Shown here piece after piece: positions 11,503 through 23,310 of a stretch of DNA of 64,000 bases; positions within the stretch are counted from its first letter, which is position 1, and each line of letters starts with the position of its first letter. This DNA comes from Celoporthe dispersa. Its lineage: Eukaryota; Ascomycota; Sordariomycetes; Diaporthales; Cryphonectriaceae. Below the pieces are notes generated by a model. The model was not told the DNA's origin and did not search any database. It saw only the letters and a list, made by a program, of their open reading frames with translations. The position numbers were made by a program, and so were the translations under genes. The stretch is taken from assembly GCA_016584495.1 (NCBI GenBank), contig WAID01000015.1, positions 1,054,501-1,118,500 of the forward strand, given 5' to 3'.

Positions 11503-13743
11503 TTACTCATCCTCCTCCATATCGTCCCCTTCCTCCTCCTCGATCTCCGTCACCCACTCGACGAACACGTCGTCGTCACTCGCTTCCGAGCCGTCATGGT
11601 CCGTCTCTTCCGGGCTCATCAGGTTATTCGCCTCGGCCCAGGTGCGGTACGTCCACATGCTGTCCAGCAGCTGGTCCAGGGACGCCTTGTCCACGTCCTT
11701 TAGGACCTGCGACGTGGCCCTCTCGGACGTCTTGGGCACCTCGCCGGGCGCGAGGAAGAAGATGACCTCGGAGGCGTGCGAGGGCGCTGATGTGGCCTCC
11801 TGGATGCGGCGCAGGCCCAGCTGTCTGAGGCTGGGCGCGATCGAGGGCAGCCTGCGGAGGTACCTGGCCCAGGGGCTGTTCTCGCGCCTCTCGCTGGTGC
11901 TCAAGGAGGAGGACGGGTCCGGGTCGGCGGGCAGGGAGATGCCCTTCAGGTTGATCTGCTCGAGGTTGCCGAACTTTTTGGTCACGGATGTCAGGATCTC
12001 CAGCCTCAGCTGGATGTCGCCTATGTCCAGCTGCCGCAGCGGCATCGTGACCGGCGCCGGGTTGGCCTCGCTCCAGCCTGGCCTGTCCTTGTCGCCGGGG
12101 AACTGGCCGGGATTGAGGGCCAGCCATTCCAGAAAGCGAGACGCCACCGAGGGCTCGCTGTGCAGGTGATCGTGGACGAAGTTGAGCCTCAGCCACGACA
12201 CGCTGGGCGTCGAGGCCAGGAACCGACGGAGGTTAGTTGTCGAGGGATCATAGAAGGCCTCGGCACAATCCGGCTTGGCCGAGTCTGCGCGCTTCCAGAT
12301 GTACGGTGGGATGCCGACCCTGTCGAGGCGCAGGTCGAGGTGCAGCCGGGTCAGGCCGCAGAGGACATCCGACAGCCTACCGGTCAGCGCAGGGGCGAGC
12401 GCAAACGCGGTATCGCTGAGGGCGCCGTAGCGGTTCCTGAGCAGGATCTCAAGGCCCCGCACGTTACAGCTGCTGCTCTTCCCTGCGGCCACGAGCACCA
12501 CCTTGAAGACGCGGACGGTAAAGGCATTTTTGATGTGCGTCCCGGAGCGGAGGAGCGAGTTGTAGGTGCGGGAGCGGTGAGACAGCCAGTTCCGGTACTC
12601 GGACGAGCCGTAGCTCCTCCACTCGGCCACAGTACCCCATGGGCTCTTAGGGTCCCGGTAGCGGGTGGGCGAGTTGAAGTCGCGGATGTCGATGGTCTCG
12701 AGGTTGGGGAGGTTGGCCAGGGCCTCGGACAGGATGTCGACCGCTGCGCCAGTGTCAAGGAGCCTCTCCTGCGAGCAGACGGCGGCGTGGTACTGCTGGA
12801 AGGCCTCCAGGGTGGTCAGGTCCTCTGGCATGATGGCGTGGAACTCGTCCAGGCCGATAATGAGGTGCTTGAGACACCTGGACAGGGTTTCATGTTGCGA
12901 GATCGCCAATAGGGCCTGGAGGCTGAACTCGGAGATCACTTTCCAGAAAGAAAAAAAAAAGGGGGGCGCGTCAGTCACGGTGCCAGAGGACGGCTCTCAG
13001 GTAAGAACCTACTGAACTGCTTTTTCTTGAAAAACAATTGGCCCACTGCCCACGGTCATGTCATGTCAGCAGGTGGCACTCTCGGCAGCGATAAAAAGCA
13101 AGAATATAAGACATCACAGGAAAAAGATCAGTGCGTGGCTCTGGCCAGGGGGCGGGCGGCACAGGACTCCTCCCTCCCTCCCCCTCTCTCCCTCTCCCTG
13201 TCTCTCTCCCTCTCTCTCTCTCTCTCTTTCTGTCTCTCTTCCTCTGACAAGCAGAAGCAACTCGACCCCCACACCCATCCATGCGCACACAATCCCAACA
13301 ATCCTCTCCCCTGAGGAGGAGTAAGTAGGAGGAGGAGGGAGACTCACGTAGGGAAAAACCTTGCTCTCGAGGTGCCTGCACGTCCCGCGTAGGGAGTTGA
13401 AGTCGACTGTGGGCAGGTAGCTTGCGATGGCGTCAAGCAGCTCGCGCGGGAGGGCGACAAGCCTCGAGCTGGCTGACTCTGATCTGGTGGTGGTGGTGGT
13501 GGTGGTGGTGGTGGTGGTGGTAAGGTCCAGGCGTCCTCCGCTCGAGGCCGAGTCTGTCGAGCCGCCCCGTGCCTGTTCCTGGTCCTGATCAGTGCCGCCA
13601 GGGGTGGCCGCGCTGGACGCATTATTGACGCTGGTGGCGCTGGTGATGTCGGTATTGGCGCTGGCGTTGGCGTCTGTAGTGCCCATCGGCATTGGACGCA
13701 AGAGACCACCACTGCCTGGGAGAGGGAGTGTGTCCGTCGACAT
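11503..13743 (-). CDS. F-box domain protein
   Basis: Likely substrate adaptor of an SCF ubiquitin ligase. Exon 1 (13348-13743) has a low-complexity N-terminus, a run of 12 Thr encoded by a (GGT/ACC)n repeat at about 13486-13521, then the F-box LVALPRELLDAIASYL and DFNSLRGTCRHLESKVFPY. The donor is GTGAGT directly after that TAC codon. Exon 2 runs to the stop at 11503 and begins near FSLQALLAISQHETLSRCLK, a block that follows the F-box in many Pezizomycotina proteins of this type. The best pyrimidine-tract acceptor (AG at 12940-12939) is one base out of phase; an AG at 12929-12928 joins in phase at FSLQ. The exact junction, or a one-base error, is unresolved. The C-terminus is acidic. Target unknown. 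Confidence 0.82.
13486..13521. repeat. (GGT)n trinucleotide repeat in coding sequence
   Basis: Tandem GGT on the plus strand, read as ACC on the minus strand. It encodes about 12 consecutive Thr near the F-box of the gene at 11503-13743 and is likely length-polymorphic between strains. Confidence 0.9.
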
Positions 13744-15210
13744 GGTGTGGGGCTTGGCTGTTGTGGTTGCTTGGCTGTCTGTTGGTTGCTGGGTGCAATA
13801 TCTGACCGAATGAGAAGTTGCAGGGTGAAGGCGAGAGCGGGGTTGGGAACAAAGTAACGAGGAGGAGGAGAAGGAGGAGGAAGCAGGTGGGTTTAATGTA
13901 GTAGGTACTTAAGTTATGAAGCCTTGCAATAACAGAAGAAGCGGTCAGGCAGCGGAAACGCAGGTGAGATTGGGTGCACGCGACGTGGTAGTTTAGAGAA
14001 CAATTGCAGGTGCAGGCGGTCTCTTTTTTGGGGGGGGAGGGGGGTGGTGTACTGCGCTGTGGTGTGCTTGGCTGCTGCAGCTGGCGATCGACGCCGGGCT
14101 ACACTGGGCTGGGCTGGGCTCGGCTCGGATACCTTGCACTGCAGCCTGCACTCTGTAGTGCGAGGTGCGACCCTCCATAATGATAAATGATAAATGATGA
14201 TGATGATGATTATGGTGAATTCATTACTTCATCGTACATTATCCTCACCATACCACGCATAGATAAGTAGGCATCTACTTGATATCATAGCATGTAATGA
14301 CTGGGAGCTTGTATCTCTGCTGCACAGTCTCGTGCCTGGGCCCTGAGCCGCTATACCGCACTAACAGTTACCGCACGTATGCCACTAGGCATTCAGTGGG
14401 TGGGTGGGCTTTTACGTAGCTCGCAGGGCTCCAGCGGGGTCCACAGCGGACGGGTGCCTGAAAGATGCCCCATAAGTTACAGAAGGAGGAGATCGCGCCT
14501 GAATCATGTGATATCGTGCCGTCGCCCGTGTCGCTCCTTCCCCATCACTAGAAGGTTGGTCGCTCCGCCAAGCCGTTACCGCCCCTTTCTACCCCCGGAA
14601 CCTTCCCTGTACTCAAGCCTCTGCTGCCTGCTGCTGCCTCGCGGCTGTCCGATTCTGGGATAAGAGCGGGTGGTCTCAGCGCGTCTCTAAATAGCAGGCG
14701 ACCTGACTGCCCACCGACCCCGGAATGTAGTTCATTCATCCGCCATGCAGTCAACGGACTCATAACTCGTACAGGCCTCTCTCCCACTCTCTTTGTCTTC
14801 TGCCTGTTTCTGTTCGTTTGGTTGCTCGTTCGTTTGTTCGTTCAATCCTCGTCTGAGGTTACCTCTGCTGTACAATCAACGCCCAGCACACACACACACA
14901 CACGTCTTTCCCCGTCTTCAATCTTTTGGCAGAACCAACCCGTTTCCCCTCCTCTCTGCTCTCTCTGCAGCTGTGTCATGCCCATGCCCTGATACTCAAG
15001 CTCATCACCGAGCCTGCCTACCTAGCATCGATTCGAGAGACCACCAACAGTACGTACACAGTGCCCTGCCGTTAGGGAGGGCCACACGAGAGGCCATCGG
15101 AAAACAGATGGCATTGTCCCCCAAGATATTCCCACCCGGACTTCCAGACTACTTGCTGACAAGTCTGTTTACCAGGTCACTAGCTAAGGGCCACAGATCA
15201 GCTGCCCAGG
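13744..15210. other. Divergent intergenic region, F-box gene and PARP
   Basis: Promoters of two divergent genes. Contains TGATAAATGATGA-type repeats near 14180-14210 and a CT-rich, CA-repeat-bearing stretch (about 14780-15060) that looks like the PARP leader. Short frames here lack protein character. Confidence 0.55.
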
Positions 15211-17412
15211 ATGGCGGCAGCCACCAGGAGCGGTCGTGCGGCCAATACCGCTTCGGCTGTCACCCTACCTAGCACCTCACCGCTGGCTGGCTGCTGTATC
15301 GCCTTTAGTGGCACTTTCCCAGGGCAGACACAGGCCTCCCTCCTCAACCATGCCGCCCGCCTGGGCGCCCAGACGAGCAAGTCCGTCAGCCAGGACGTCA
15401 CGCACCTCGTCTCCACCCAGAGCGACTGCAACAAGCCGTCCTCCAAGTGCGCCCAGGCCATCCACCGCGGAATTGCCATTGTGAGCCTGGACTGGATGCT
15501 CCAGTCCGACTGGCAAGATGCCAAACAGCCAGAAGCCACTTTCGACCTAAGAGCCACTAAAAACCCTCGTGCCGCTGCGCCCGCCCCCGGTCCCGCCGCC
15601 GCCCAACAGGACCCCAAGAAGCGGTTGGCACCAGCCAGCCCGGCCGCCGACCCCAAGAAGGCGAAGCTGGATGCCAACGGCAAGAAGACCCCAGCCTCTG
15701 GCAGCGCACAGATTGCCAAGAAGCCTGCCGTCCGTGTCGAGGTAGATGAGGCTTGTTCACTGACTGGCTATGGCGTACACATCGGCGATGATAGTGTCAT
15801 CTGGGATGCCTCGCTCAAGTAAGCAAAGCACCTGCCCTAGCCTTGAGAGAGTCGCCCTTTGTCTCCAGCTGCCCCCACCCACATCCTTCCCTCCCCGCGT
15901 CCGCACCGTTTCATATCTGCAGCCTCAATCTCTTGGCAAGCCTTGTGTGTGGATCCTCGGACAGAGCTGACTGCATGGCTCTACAGCCAGACAAATGCAG
16001 GTGAGAATCACAACAAGTTCTACCGCATCCAGCTTCTGGTCGGTCCCAGTGGCCACTGCCAGACCTGGACCAGGTGGGGACGGGTTGGCGAGCGGGGACT
16101 GAGCGCAGTCCTGGGCGACGGCTCCATGGCCAATGCAAAGCAGTTCTTTGAGAAGAAGTTCAAAGACAAGAGCGGCCTGGCTTGGGCCAACCGCACGGAT
16201 CCCCCAAAACCCAAGAAATACTTCTACATCGAGCGTAATTACGACCCTGATTCGGACCAGGAGGATGGCCCTGACCCGTCAAGCGCGGACGGCGTCGAGG
16301 AGCGCAAGGCACCGCGCTGCACCCTGGGCCCCGACGTGAAGAAGCTGGTGCAGCTGATCTTCGACCCCAAGCTGTTCGCAGCGACCATGTCGGATATGAG
16401 ATATGACGACAAGAAACTCCCCCTCGGCAAACTCAGCAAGGCTACCATCATGCGAGGCTATGAGGCCCTGAAGGAGCTGTCCTACCTCATCGAGCCAGCC
16501 AGCAACGCGGCTGACGCCGACTCCATCGAGGCCATCTCCAATCGTTACTACTCCCTCATCCCTCACGTGTTTGGTCGAAATCGCCCTCCGGTCATCAAAA
16601 ATATGGAGATGGTCAAGTGGGAGACCGACCTCCTCGATACGCTGTCGGATCTGAAGGATGCTAGCAACATCATGAAGGGCAACGCCGACGAGCAGGATCC
16701 CGTCCACCCGCTCGACCGGCAGTTCCAGGGCTTGAGGCTGCAGGAGATGACGCCTCTCGACCCCCAAGGGAGCGAGTTCCAGCATCTGCAGACATACCTC
16801 ATGAACACCCGCGGCGCGACGCACACGGCCAACTACCGCGTCGAGAACATCTTCCGCATCGAGCGCGAGGGCGAGAAGGACCGTTTCGACAAGAGCATCT
16901 TTGCCGGCCCGCCTCGCGACCGGCGCCTCCTGTGGCACGGGTCTCGCGCCACCAACTTTGGTGGTATCCTAAGCCAGGGCCTGCGCATCGCTCCTCCCGA
17001 GGCCCCCGCCACTGGATACATGTTTGGAAAGGGCGTCTACCTGGCCGATATGTCGAGCAAGTCCGCCAACTACTGCTATCACCGCATCTCGGACGGCACG
17101 GCCCTGCTCCTCCTGTGCGAGGCCGAGCTGGGCACGCCCATGCTGGAGCTCACCAGCTTCAACTACAGCGCGCCCGAGGACGCGGCAGCCAAGGGATGCT
17201 GGTCGACGTTCGGCAAGGGCGGCACGAGCCCGTCCCTGTGGGAAGATGCTGGCTGCATCCACCCGTCGCTACAAGGCGTCAAGGTGCCGGATACAAAGGC
17301 AGCGCCGCCTGGATGGGACGGCAGCTTCACCTCCTCGCTGATTTACAATGAGTACATCTGTTACGATGTTGCACAGATCCGCCTCCGCTATCTCTTCCGT
17401 GTCAAGATGTGA
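15211..17412 (+). CDS. prpA: Poly(ADP-ribose) polymerase, BRCT-WGR-PARP type
   Basis: Adds ADP-ribose chains to nuclear proteins at DNA damage. Two exons (15211-15818, 15987-17412) joined across GTAAGC...CTACAG; the join reads WDASLNQTNAGENHNKFYR, the normal start of the WGR domain. Domains: BRCT at about residues 20-115 (GCCIAFSGTF, VSQDVTHLVS, IVSLDWMLQS), a Lys/Ala/Pro linker with KKRLAP and KKAK nuclear-signal-like clusters, WGR near 205-300 (TRWGRVGERG), helical regulatory domain near 315-450 (KKLVQLIFDPKLF), then the catalytic domain. The H-Y-E triad is complete: His in LLWHGSR (about 519), Tyr in KGVYLADM, Glu in IYNEYICYD (about 657). Length 677 aa. No zinc fingers, as expected for fungal PARPs. 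Both exons are frame-intact. Confidence 0.95.
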
Positions 17413-17946
17413 GCGGGTAAGCAGATTGGAGCGTCTCGGAAGGGAGGATGAGGGACAAAAGAATACTTTAGGTCTTGTGGACTACCAGAGTTTCAGGAGC
17501 AAGAAGAGGTGGCTCGTGTATCAGATAAAATTAGACCAACTTCTTGCCGTCCTCTATACGTAGAGGTAACTTATCACCAAGTTATAATGGGATTCAAAAA
17601 GAAGGAAGGAAAAGAAGAAAAAAAAAGAGGCGGGAGAGGGGGGGGAGGGGGTTTTGATAGCTTAGTATCAAATGCTCCATTTTGATCTCCCGAAACCGAT
17701 CCGTAGAGTAGGATGTACCACACAGCATATGAGGACTCTTTATGCTTGAGGTGGATAAGCTCATGCTTTCGATATGAACTGAGCGCATTCTGTCAGGTTC
17801 TCATCTTCGCATGAACACATGGGCATCATGCCTTAATTCTCAGCACATTGAATCTACAGCCTCCCTACAAAATCGCCATCGGCTAACTCATCTCGCCTCA
17901 TGTTTCCAAACTCGTCCCCTCGACAACTCCTTCCCTGTCACATTCA
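17413..17946. other. Convergent 3' intergenic region
   Basis: Downstream of PARP (+) and of the monooxygenase (-). AT-richer, with an A/G-rich run near 17605-17655. No gene seen. Confidence 0.6.
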
Positions 17947-20504
17947 TCACCCAGGCACCGCCAGAAACCCATCAAAATACCGCTCCAGCCACCCCGCGGC
18001 CTCCCTCCCCACATCCTCCGCCGCCGCCGCCTCAGCAGCAGCAGCACCCCCTGACCCAGCAAGGTCCCACGTCCGCAGCGAGCCGACATACCCATCCGGC
18101 CTGACGTTGAGCAGGGCGACCTCGCCCTCGAGACGGCCCGGGTGCCGAGGTACTTTTCGGTGCAGGTGGTGCCCTGGGTGTCGAGGTCGGGAACATCGTC
18201 GAGGTAGATGGTCCAGGGGGGAGCGGGAGAGGATCTGGGGGAGGTGGGAGAGCTCGAAGTTGGGCTTTGGGGTTGATGCTGCAGAGAAGTCTTTGGGTCA
18301 GCGGTGCGGAGAGAGAATGTGAGAGAGAAAGAGAGAGAGAGAGGAAGAAACGCATACTGATGAGGGCAAAGACAAAGAGCTGGCTGACGGCGGTGTACCT
18401 CTCGGGCCGCTTAAACAGGTCGTCCGACGAGGGCACCCTCGGCCTCGCCAGGTAGCTCTTGCTAGCCGCCGCAGACAGCCTGCTCAGGAGAGAGTCCTGC
18501 TCGGCGATGGCGCCGCAGAGGGCCGTCAGGAACGCGCCCTGCCGCGCCTCCATCACGTCCGGCACAAAGATGTACACCCTGAACTGGCCCAGGACTGGTA
18601 TGTCCAGCTGCACGTCCACCGGGTTGGCGTCGATGTACCTGCTCACCTTACCAGGCGGGAGGGTACAGCCGGATCTGGCGCCGGCAGTGATGGGACTACC
18701 ACTGCTGCTGCCGTCGTCCCTGTTCTCCTTCATTTCTTCCTCCTCCTCCTCCTTATCCTCCTCCTTATCCTCCTCGTCGTCGTCCCTCTCGATCCTGTTC
18801 AGCTCGTTCTCGCCATACTCGACCCCAACGCCCGAGATGAAGCGCACGTTCTTGCGGAAGTTATCAGCTAGGGCGGCTGGGTCGCCACGGCTCATCTCGG
18901 CAGCGTGCTCAAAGTCAAAGGCGACCAGGTCGCGTGCGATCTTGCGGCGCTCGGCCTCGTAGGAGCCCAGCAGGACAGGGGCGCGGCACAGCCCGCGCAC
19001 GGCGAGGTTGAGCTTCCAGGCGAGGTTCCAGCTGTCGTGCAGGGCCGTGTTCATGCCCTGGGCGGCCTTGGGGGAGTGCGTGTGTGCTGCGTCGCCGGCA
19101 ATGAACACGCGAGGGGGGTTGTTGTCGTCGCCGCTGTGCCTTTGTTTTCTCCTCGTCGCCATCATCCTCATCCTTCTCGACATCCATCTCCCCGCCGCCG
19201 GAGGAGGGTGGTGGTGGTGGTGGTGGTGGTGGTTGTCTGCTCAGGAGGGCAGAGGCGAAACTGGGCGCGACGCGCTGGGAGACGCGGTACTGGCCGAACC
19301 ACTCGACGGTGCGCCAGCGGATGCGGTAGGGCAGCAGGATCTGGGCGGCGCGGCGCATGACGGCGGCCTGGACGAGGCGCGGGTCGGTGCCTGCGGCGGC
19401 GGGGTCGGCGTCGGGCCGCATCTCGATGTACAGGCGGGTCATGTCGCGCTCGCGCGGCATGATGAGGATGGACCCGAAGCGCTCGCTGGAGATGACGGCC
19501 TTGGTCCAGACGTCGGGGAAGTCTGTGTCCACCTCGCCGTCCAGGACGCCCCAGACGGACATGTCGTCGGCCTGGTCGTCGCGGGCTGCAGGGGTGGGGG
19601 TGATCATCTTGCGCACGCGCGAGTGGGCGCCGTCGCAGCCCACGAGGTAGGCCGCCTCGAAGGCGCGCGGGTCGCGTGTGACGTTGAAGCGGGCCTGCAC
19701 CTCCATCATGGTCGTCATCGTCGTCGCCCTCCCGCTGCTGCTGCTGCTGCTGCTGCTGTTGGGGATGAGGCGCAGGCCCTCGAAGCGGTGACAGCGGCGC
19801 ACAGAGACGCCGCGCTTGGCGAGGTCGGCCTCGAAGACGCGCTCGACCATGCCCTGGTGGCCGACGAGCATAAAGGGGTCGGCGAGGTCGACGGTGAAGG
19901 CCGGGTAGTGCGTCTCGCGGGCGACGCGGACCGGACGGTCGTCGATGGCGGCGGCGTGCCAGAGGCAGAGGTCGTAGACGCGCACGCCCTGCTGCAGCAG
20001 CTCGTCGGCGAGGCCCAGCATGCGGAGGGTCTCGATCGTCTTGGGCTGCATGCCGTCTGCGCGGCCCGCCGGGGTCTGCTCGGCGCGCTCGTCGAGGATG
20101 AGCGGGGTGATGCCCAGGCGGGCGAGGGTGAGCCTGGCTCTCAGTATCAGAGGCTGGATCACGACAGCGATGGTGATGGGGGTGCGTGGGTCTGGGCGAG
20201 CAGATGAGGTGAGATGATTTACCCAAGCATGAGGCCGGCCGGCCCGGCACCCACGATGCACACGTCGTGTCGCTCGGCCCGCTGGCCCTGCTTCTGGTGC
20301 CGCTGCTGCTGCTGCTGCGGCCGCCCCAGCACGGGTATGATCCTGACGGGCGCGTCTTCATTGATGGGCTCTGGGCGTGGTGTGGCCTCGTGGTCTGAGG
20401 GGGGCGCTGTCGGCGGTGATGTTGTCCGTGTCCACGTCCATGTCGCCATCGCTGCTCGCGAAGGAGCTCGACGGCGAGGTGACGGTGGCGCCGCTGGTGG
20501 CCAT
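17947..20504 (-). CDS. FAD-dependent phenol 2-monooxygenase-like aromatic hydroxylase (several frame breaks)
   Basis: Class A flavoprotein that likely hydroxylates a phenolic substrate with NADPH. Exon 1 ends in DVCIVGAGPAGLMLG (FAD GxGxxG); intron 20134-20222 (GTAAAT...CCAG); exon 2 continues LTLARLGITPLILDER, then RADGMQPKTIETLR, YLVGCDGAHSRVRK (DG motif) and, in another frame, VFIAGDAAHTHSPKAAQGMN (GD motif). Intron 18279-18357 (GTATGC...CTGCAG) leads to the PHOX thioredoxin-like C-terminus, WTIYLDDVPDLDTQG and ALLNVRPDGYVGSLRTWD. Frame breaks: G6 at 20399-20404, G6 at 19113-19118 and G6 at 18216-18221 each look one base too long; GG at 18135-18136 looks one short. The first is avoidable if translation starts at an internal ATG near 20452. 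Unusual poly-Ser, poly-Pro and Asp/Glu-rich inserts interrupt conserved regions. Could be a pathway enzyme, but no cluster partners are adjacent. Confidence 0.85.
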
Positions 20505-23310
20505 CTCTCCTTGGCCCTCTCACATACACACAGCCTTCTCTGTCTGCTCTCCCGTCTGTCTCTTTCCCTTGTGACGCTCTGTCTCTGCACGTTGGGGCTC
20601 TCCTATGAGGTGGAAGACCTAAGGAGGAGTAGGAGGAGGAGGAGGCTGCTGGGAGCTGTCATGAGCAAGCTCCCGACCAGGACAGTCCAGGACGATGACG
20701 GCCAAGAGAGAGAGAGAGAGGAGAAATAATCCTTCAGCTCGATCGTCGGAGTGAAGCGTGGGTGGCGGGCAGCAGTTCTCACTGATGCAATTCTTCCGTC
20801 ATTTGTGCGTCGTTGTTCAGATGTGTCTCCACATCCGAAAAGACGTCCAAGGACATGACGAAAGAAGATCCCTTTTTTTTCTTTTCTTCTTTTTTTTCCC
20901 GGTTGCCTTCCCATTTAACAATTTCACCCCCTGTCGGAACCTACCGAGGCGACAAGGCGGGCCGGGCCTAGCATCAGGGCCCTAAACCGAGACCGGGGGC
21001 TTATGATTATTTCCCCATGAACACCGCCCATGGTACTCAGCAGACAGGTCTGAACAAGCCCACAAGATGCTCGCGGTACCAGTTCCCTTGGCTGTGCTGT
21101 GACAGGACTATGTAGTAGCTCTTATGGAGCTGCCACACCAGCAGGCAGATTCCACTGTAACATTCAGTTGCATCCGGTTATGGCACGCGTCGGCTGGCTC
21201 CGGCCGAGACATGCAGTGGTACGATTGTGACGACCTGTTGCCCGCCGCTCCCCAATGCCTGTTCTTGCTTCACAGGAAGGACTAGCTGGGTGCACAGCAT
21301 AGTTACCGTCGGATAAGAGAGGGAAGATCGGATGAAGGGAACACTTTTTCGACGTCTTCGCCACTGTATCCTGCTTGTCAAGCGTCATGTAGTATCATGG
21401 CGATGTTGCCAGGACATGAACCTATGCCTGCGCTCTAAGCTCCCTGCTTCAGATGTTTCTTGGGAGTTTTTTTCTTCTTCTTCTTTTTCTTTTCTCCCCC
21501 CTCAGCGAGTCTAGTGTGAAAATCTTTGGAATGTCCGTTCTCCCATATTAGTGTTGGTCTCCCCTCCTGCCCAACAAGGTGCGTGTTCGAATGGTCTGGG
21601 CTCATGCTTCAGGAATACGCCTCGTCTGACAGCTCTCCCTGGTCATTCCACAGAGTACTGCGACATCATGTTATGATTAGTGATCATGCATCTCACGATC
21701 ATGCCGTGCTCTTGAATTCAATGGTGTCGTCGTAGCCGGGGCGGTGTTACCCGTCACTACTGCAGTCCGATCATGCCAACGATATCGGCATCGCTTGCTC
21801 TGAACTGTTGCCGAGGCTGTTGATCCTGTTGATCCACGCTCATGCCGTCTACTATGTTGTATGGTAGAGGAGGAGGGTCAGTCGCATACGTGCCATTGGC
21901 TGCATGATTTGCGTAGTTCATCTTAAGGATCGAATCAAGACCTTTAGGTATAGTTGCCATTGTGGATCATTTTTACATATACATCCTGGAATCTGGTACT
22001 GCCTTTTTTTTATTTAGCAATCCACACGGCCTCCAATATTCTCTGGCACGCATAATGCAGATAGTAAAGAGAAGAGGTGTCCCCGAGAAAACCACGAGTG
22101 GAAACTAGAGCCAGGTGTTAGTCAAAATGATGCTGCTCAAGGACAGTGCTGCAAGGTTTCAGAAAATGCATGTAGATCTCAAAGACGATGTAGAATATCC
22201 TCAAGAAGTAAAACCTTTTGCCTCTGTCGGAGAAGATCATTGTCAAAGCTTGCTAGATAGATGAAACTAATCTATTAAGCCAGGATGTGTTCATGTCAAT
22301 ATATATTCAACTTGCCGTACGAGTCTCACAATGTGGTTGTTGGATATCGAATCGGAAGTGGAAAGAAAGAGAGGAAAAGAGCAGGAACCTACTGTCCCAC
22401 TAGTAATGTAATCTTTTTGTAGTATTAGTCTGTCTGAGAGATTCGGCGACACTTTCTCCCTGACCTCCAACTACCCGCCTCGGCTGTTTGCCCTTATTTT
22501 TTTTCCCGCCCAAGTAAGACTACTGAATACGAGAGCGAGGTGGAGAGTTCAGCTCTGCCACTCCGGCCTCTGCCCTGACTTGATCGAACGCCTTGACCAG
22601 AGGTTATCTCGAAGACTACATCAATACTTAGGTAGGTCCCTAGGGCCCAAGACTTGATGTCTCTGTTTGGGAGCACCTGTTCTGGGAACAGTGATGTCAA
22701 TGCATATCTTGGGATGAGTCAGTGGGTTTTCCTCCCTGGACTCTCTTGATTCCAAGCATCCAGTGTGCCCACCATCTGCCGGGCCTGGTTGCTGACAGGT
22801 GATATGCATAAGCAGGATAGTGACAGCCGAATTGCGGGGGAGATCTGACCCCCCCCCTGGGATCATTATAATTCAGCCTGCTTGTGAAATCCGTGCGGGA
22901 GATCTTATGCTACATTTACCATGGTACGCCTCCCCACCTCCACAACTCCAACGGCCACTGAACGCGTTCGGTTGAGATGCGGGGGATGAGGCCAAGTAAT
23001 TACGGCATGTATCAATGCAGCCGTGATCAGCACTTCAGTAGTCGGGATGGGGACGCAGGTCGAGCCTATTTCAGAAGGGCTCGTCTAGACCAACGGAGGT
23101 CAAATTTGGGGGGTCATGACCTCTTCTCTTCTTGTTCTTGTCTTTTTTATCTTGTTTGTTTTGGTCATCCGTGTTTGTTTACCCAGAAAGCAGCTTCATC
23201 TCGTTAGAAGAAAACTCTCCTTGGACTGTATTAGTTCCTCGAACAACATCACTCACACACCGCAGGTAATTAGATTTCCCTAGAGACCAGAACAGAACAG
23301 ACGGCCTGCC
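20505..23310. other. Long AT-richer gene-poor region
   Basis: About 2.8 kb with visibly lower GC than the flanking genes, especially 21100-23250. It contains T-rich tracts (20875-20900, 21465-21495) and no domain-bearing frame. The one marginal coding candidate (21757-21960, minus) is listed separately. Possible relic or simply regulatory DNA. Confidence 0.5.
21757..21960 (-). CDS. Possible small protein or exon remnant, 67 aa
   Basis: ATG at 21960, stop at 21757. It opens MATIPKGLDSILKMNYANHA and then a Pro/Gln-rich stretch (DQQDQQPRQQ). Base composition is less GC-rich than the recognised genes and nothing nearby extends it. No family recognised. It may be a chance frame or the remains of a larger gene. 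Confidence 0.22.
   Translation of the reverse strand: MATIPKGLDSILKMNYANHAANGTYATDPPPLPYNIVDGMSVDQQDQQPRQQFRASDADIVGMIGLQ

Noticed and set aside
18032..18280. Continuous minus-strand frame through the 3' end of the monooxygenase
   Set aside because: It reads the intron and wrong frame; the family C-terminus (YLDDVPDLDTQG, NVRPDGYVGS) is in other frames after splicing and correction.
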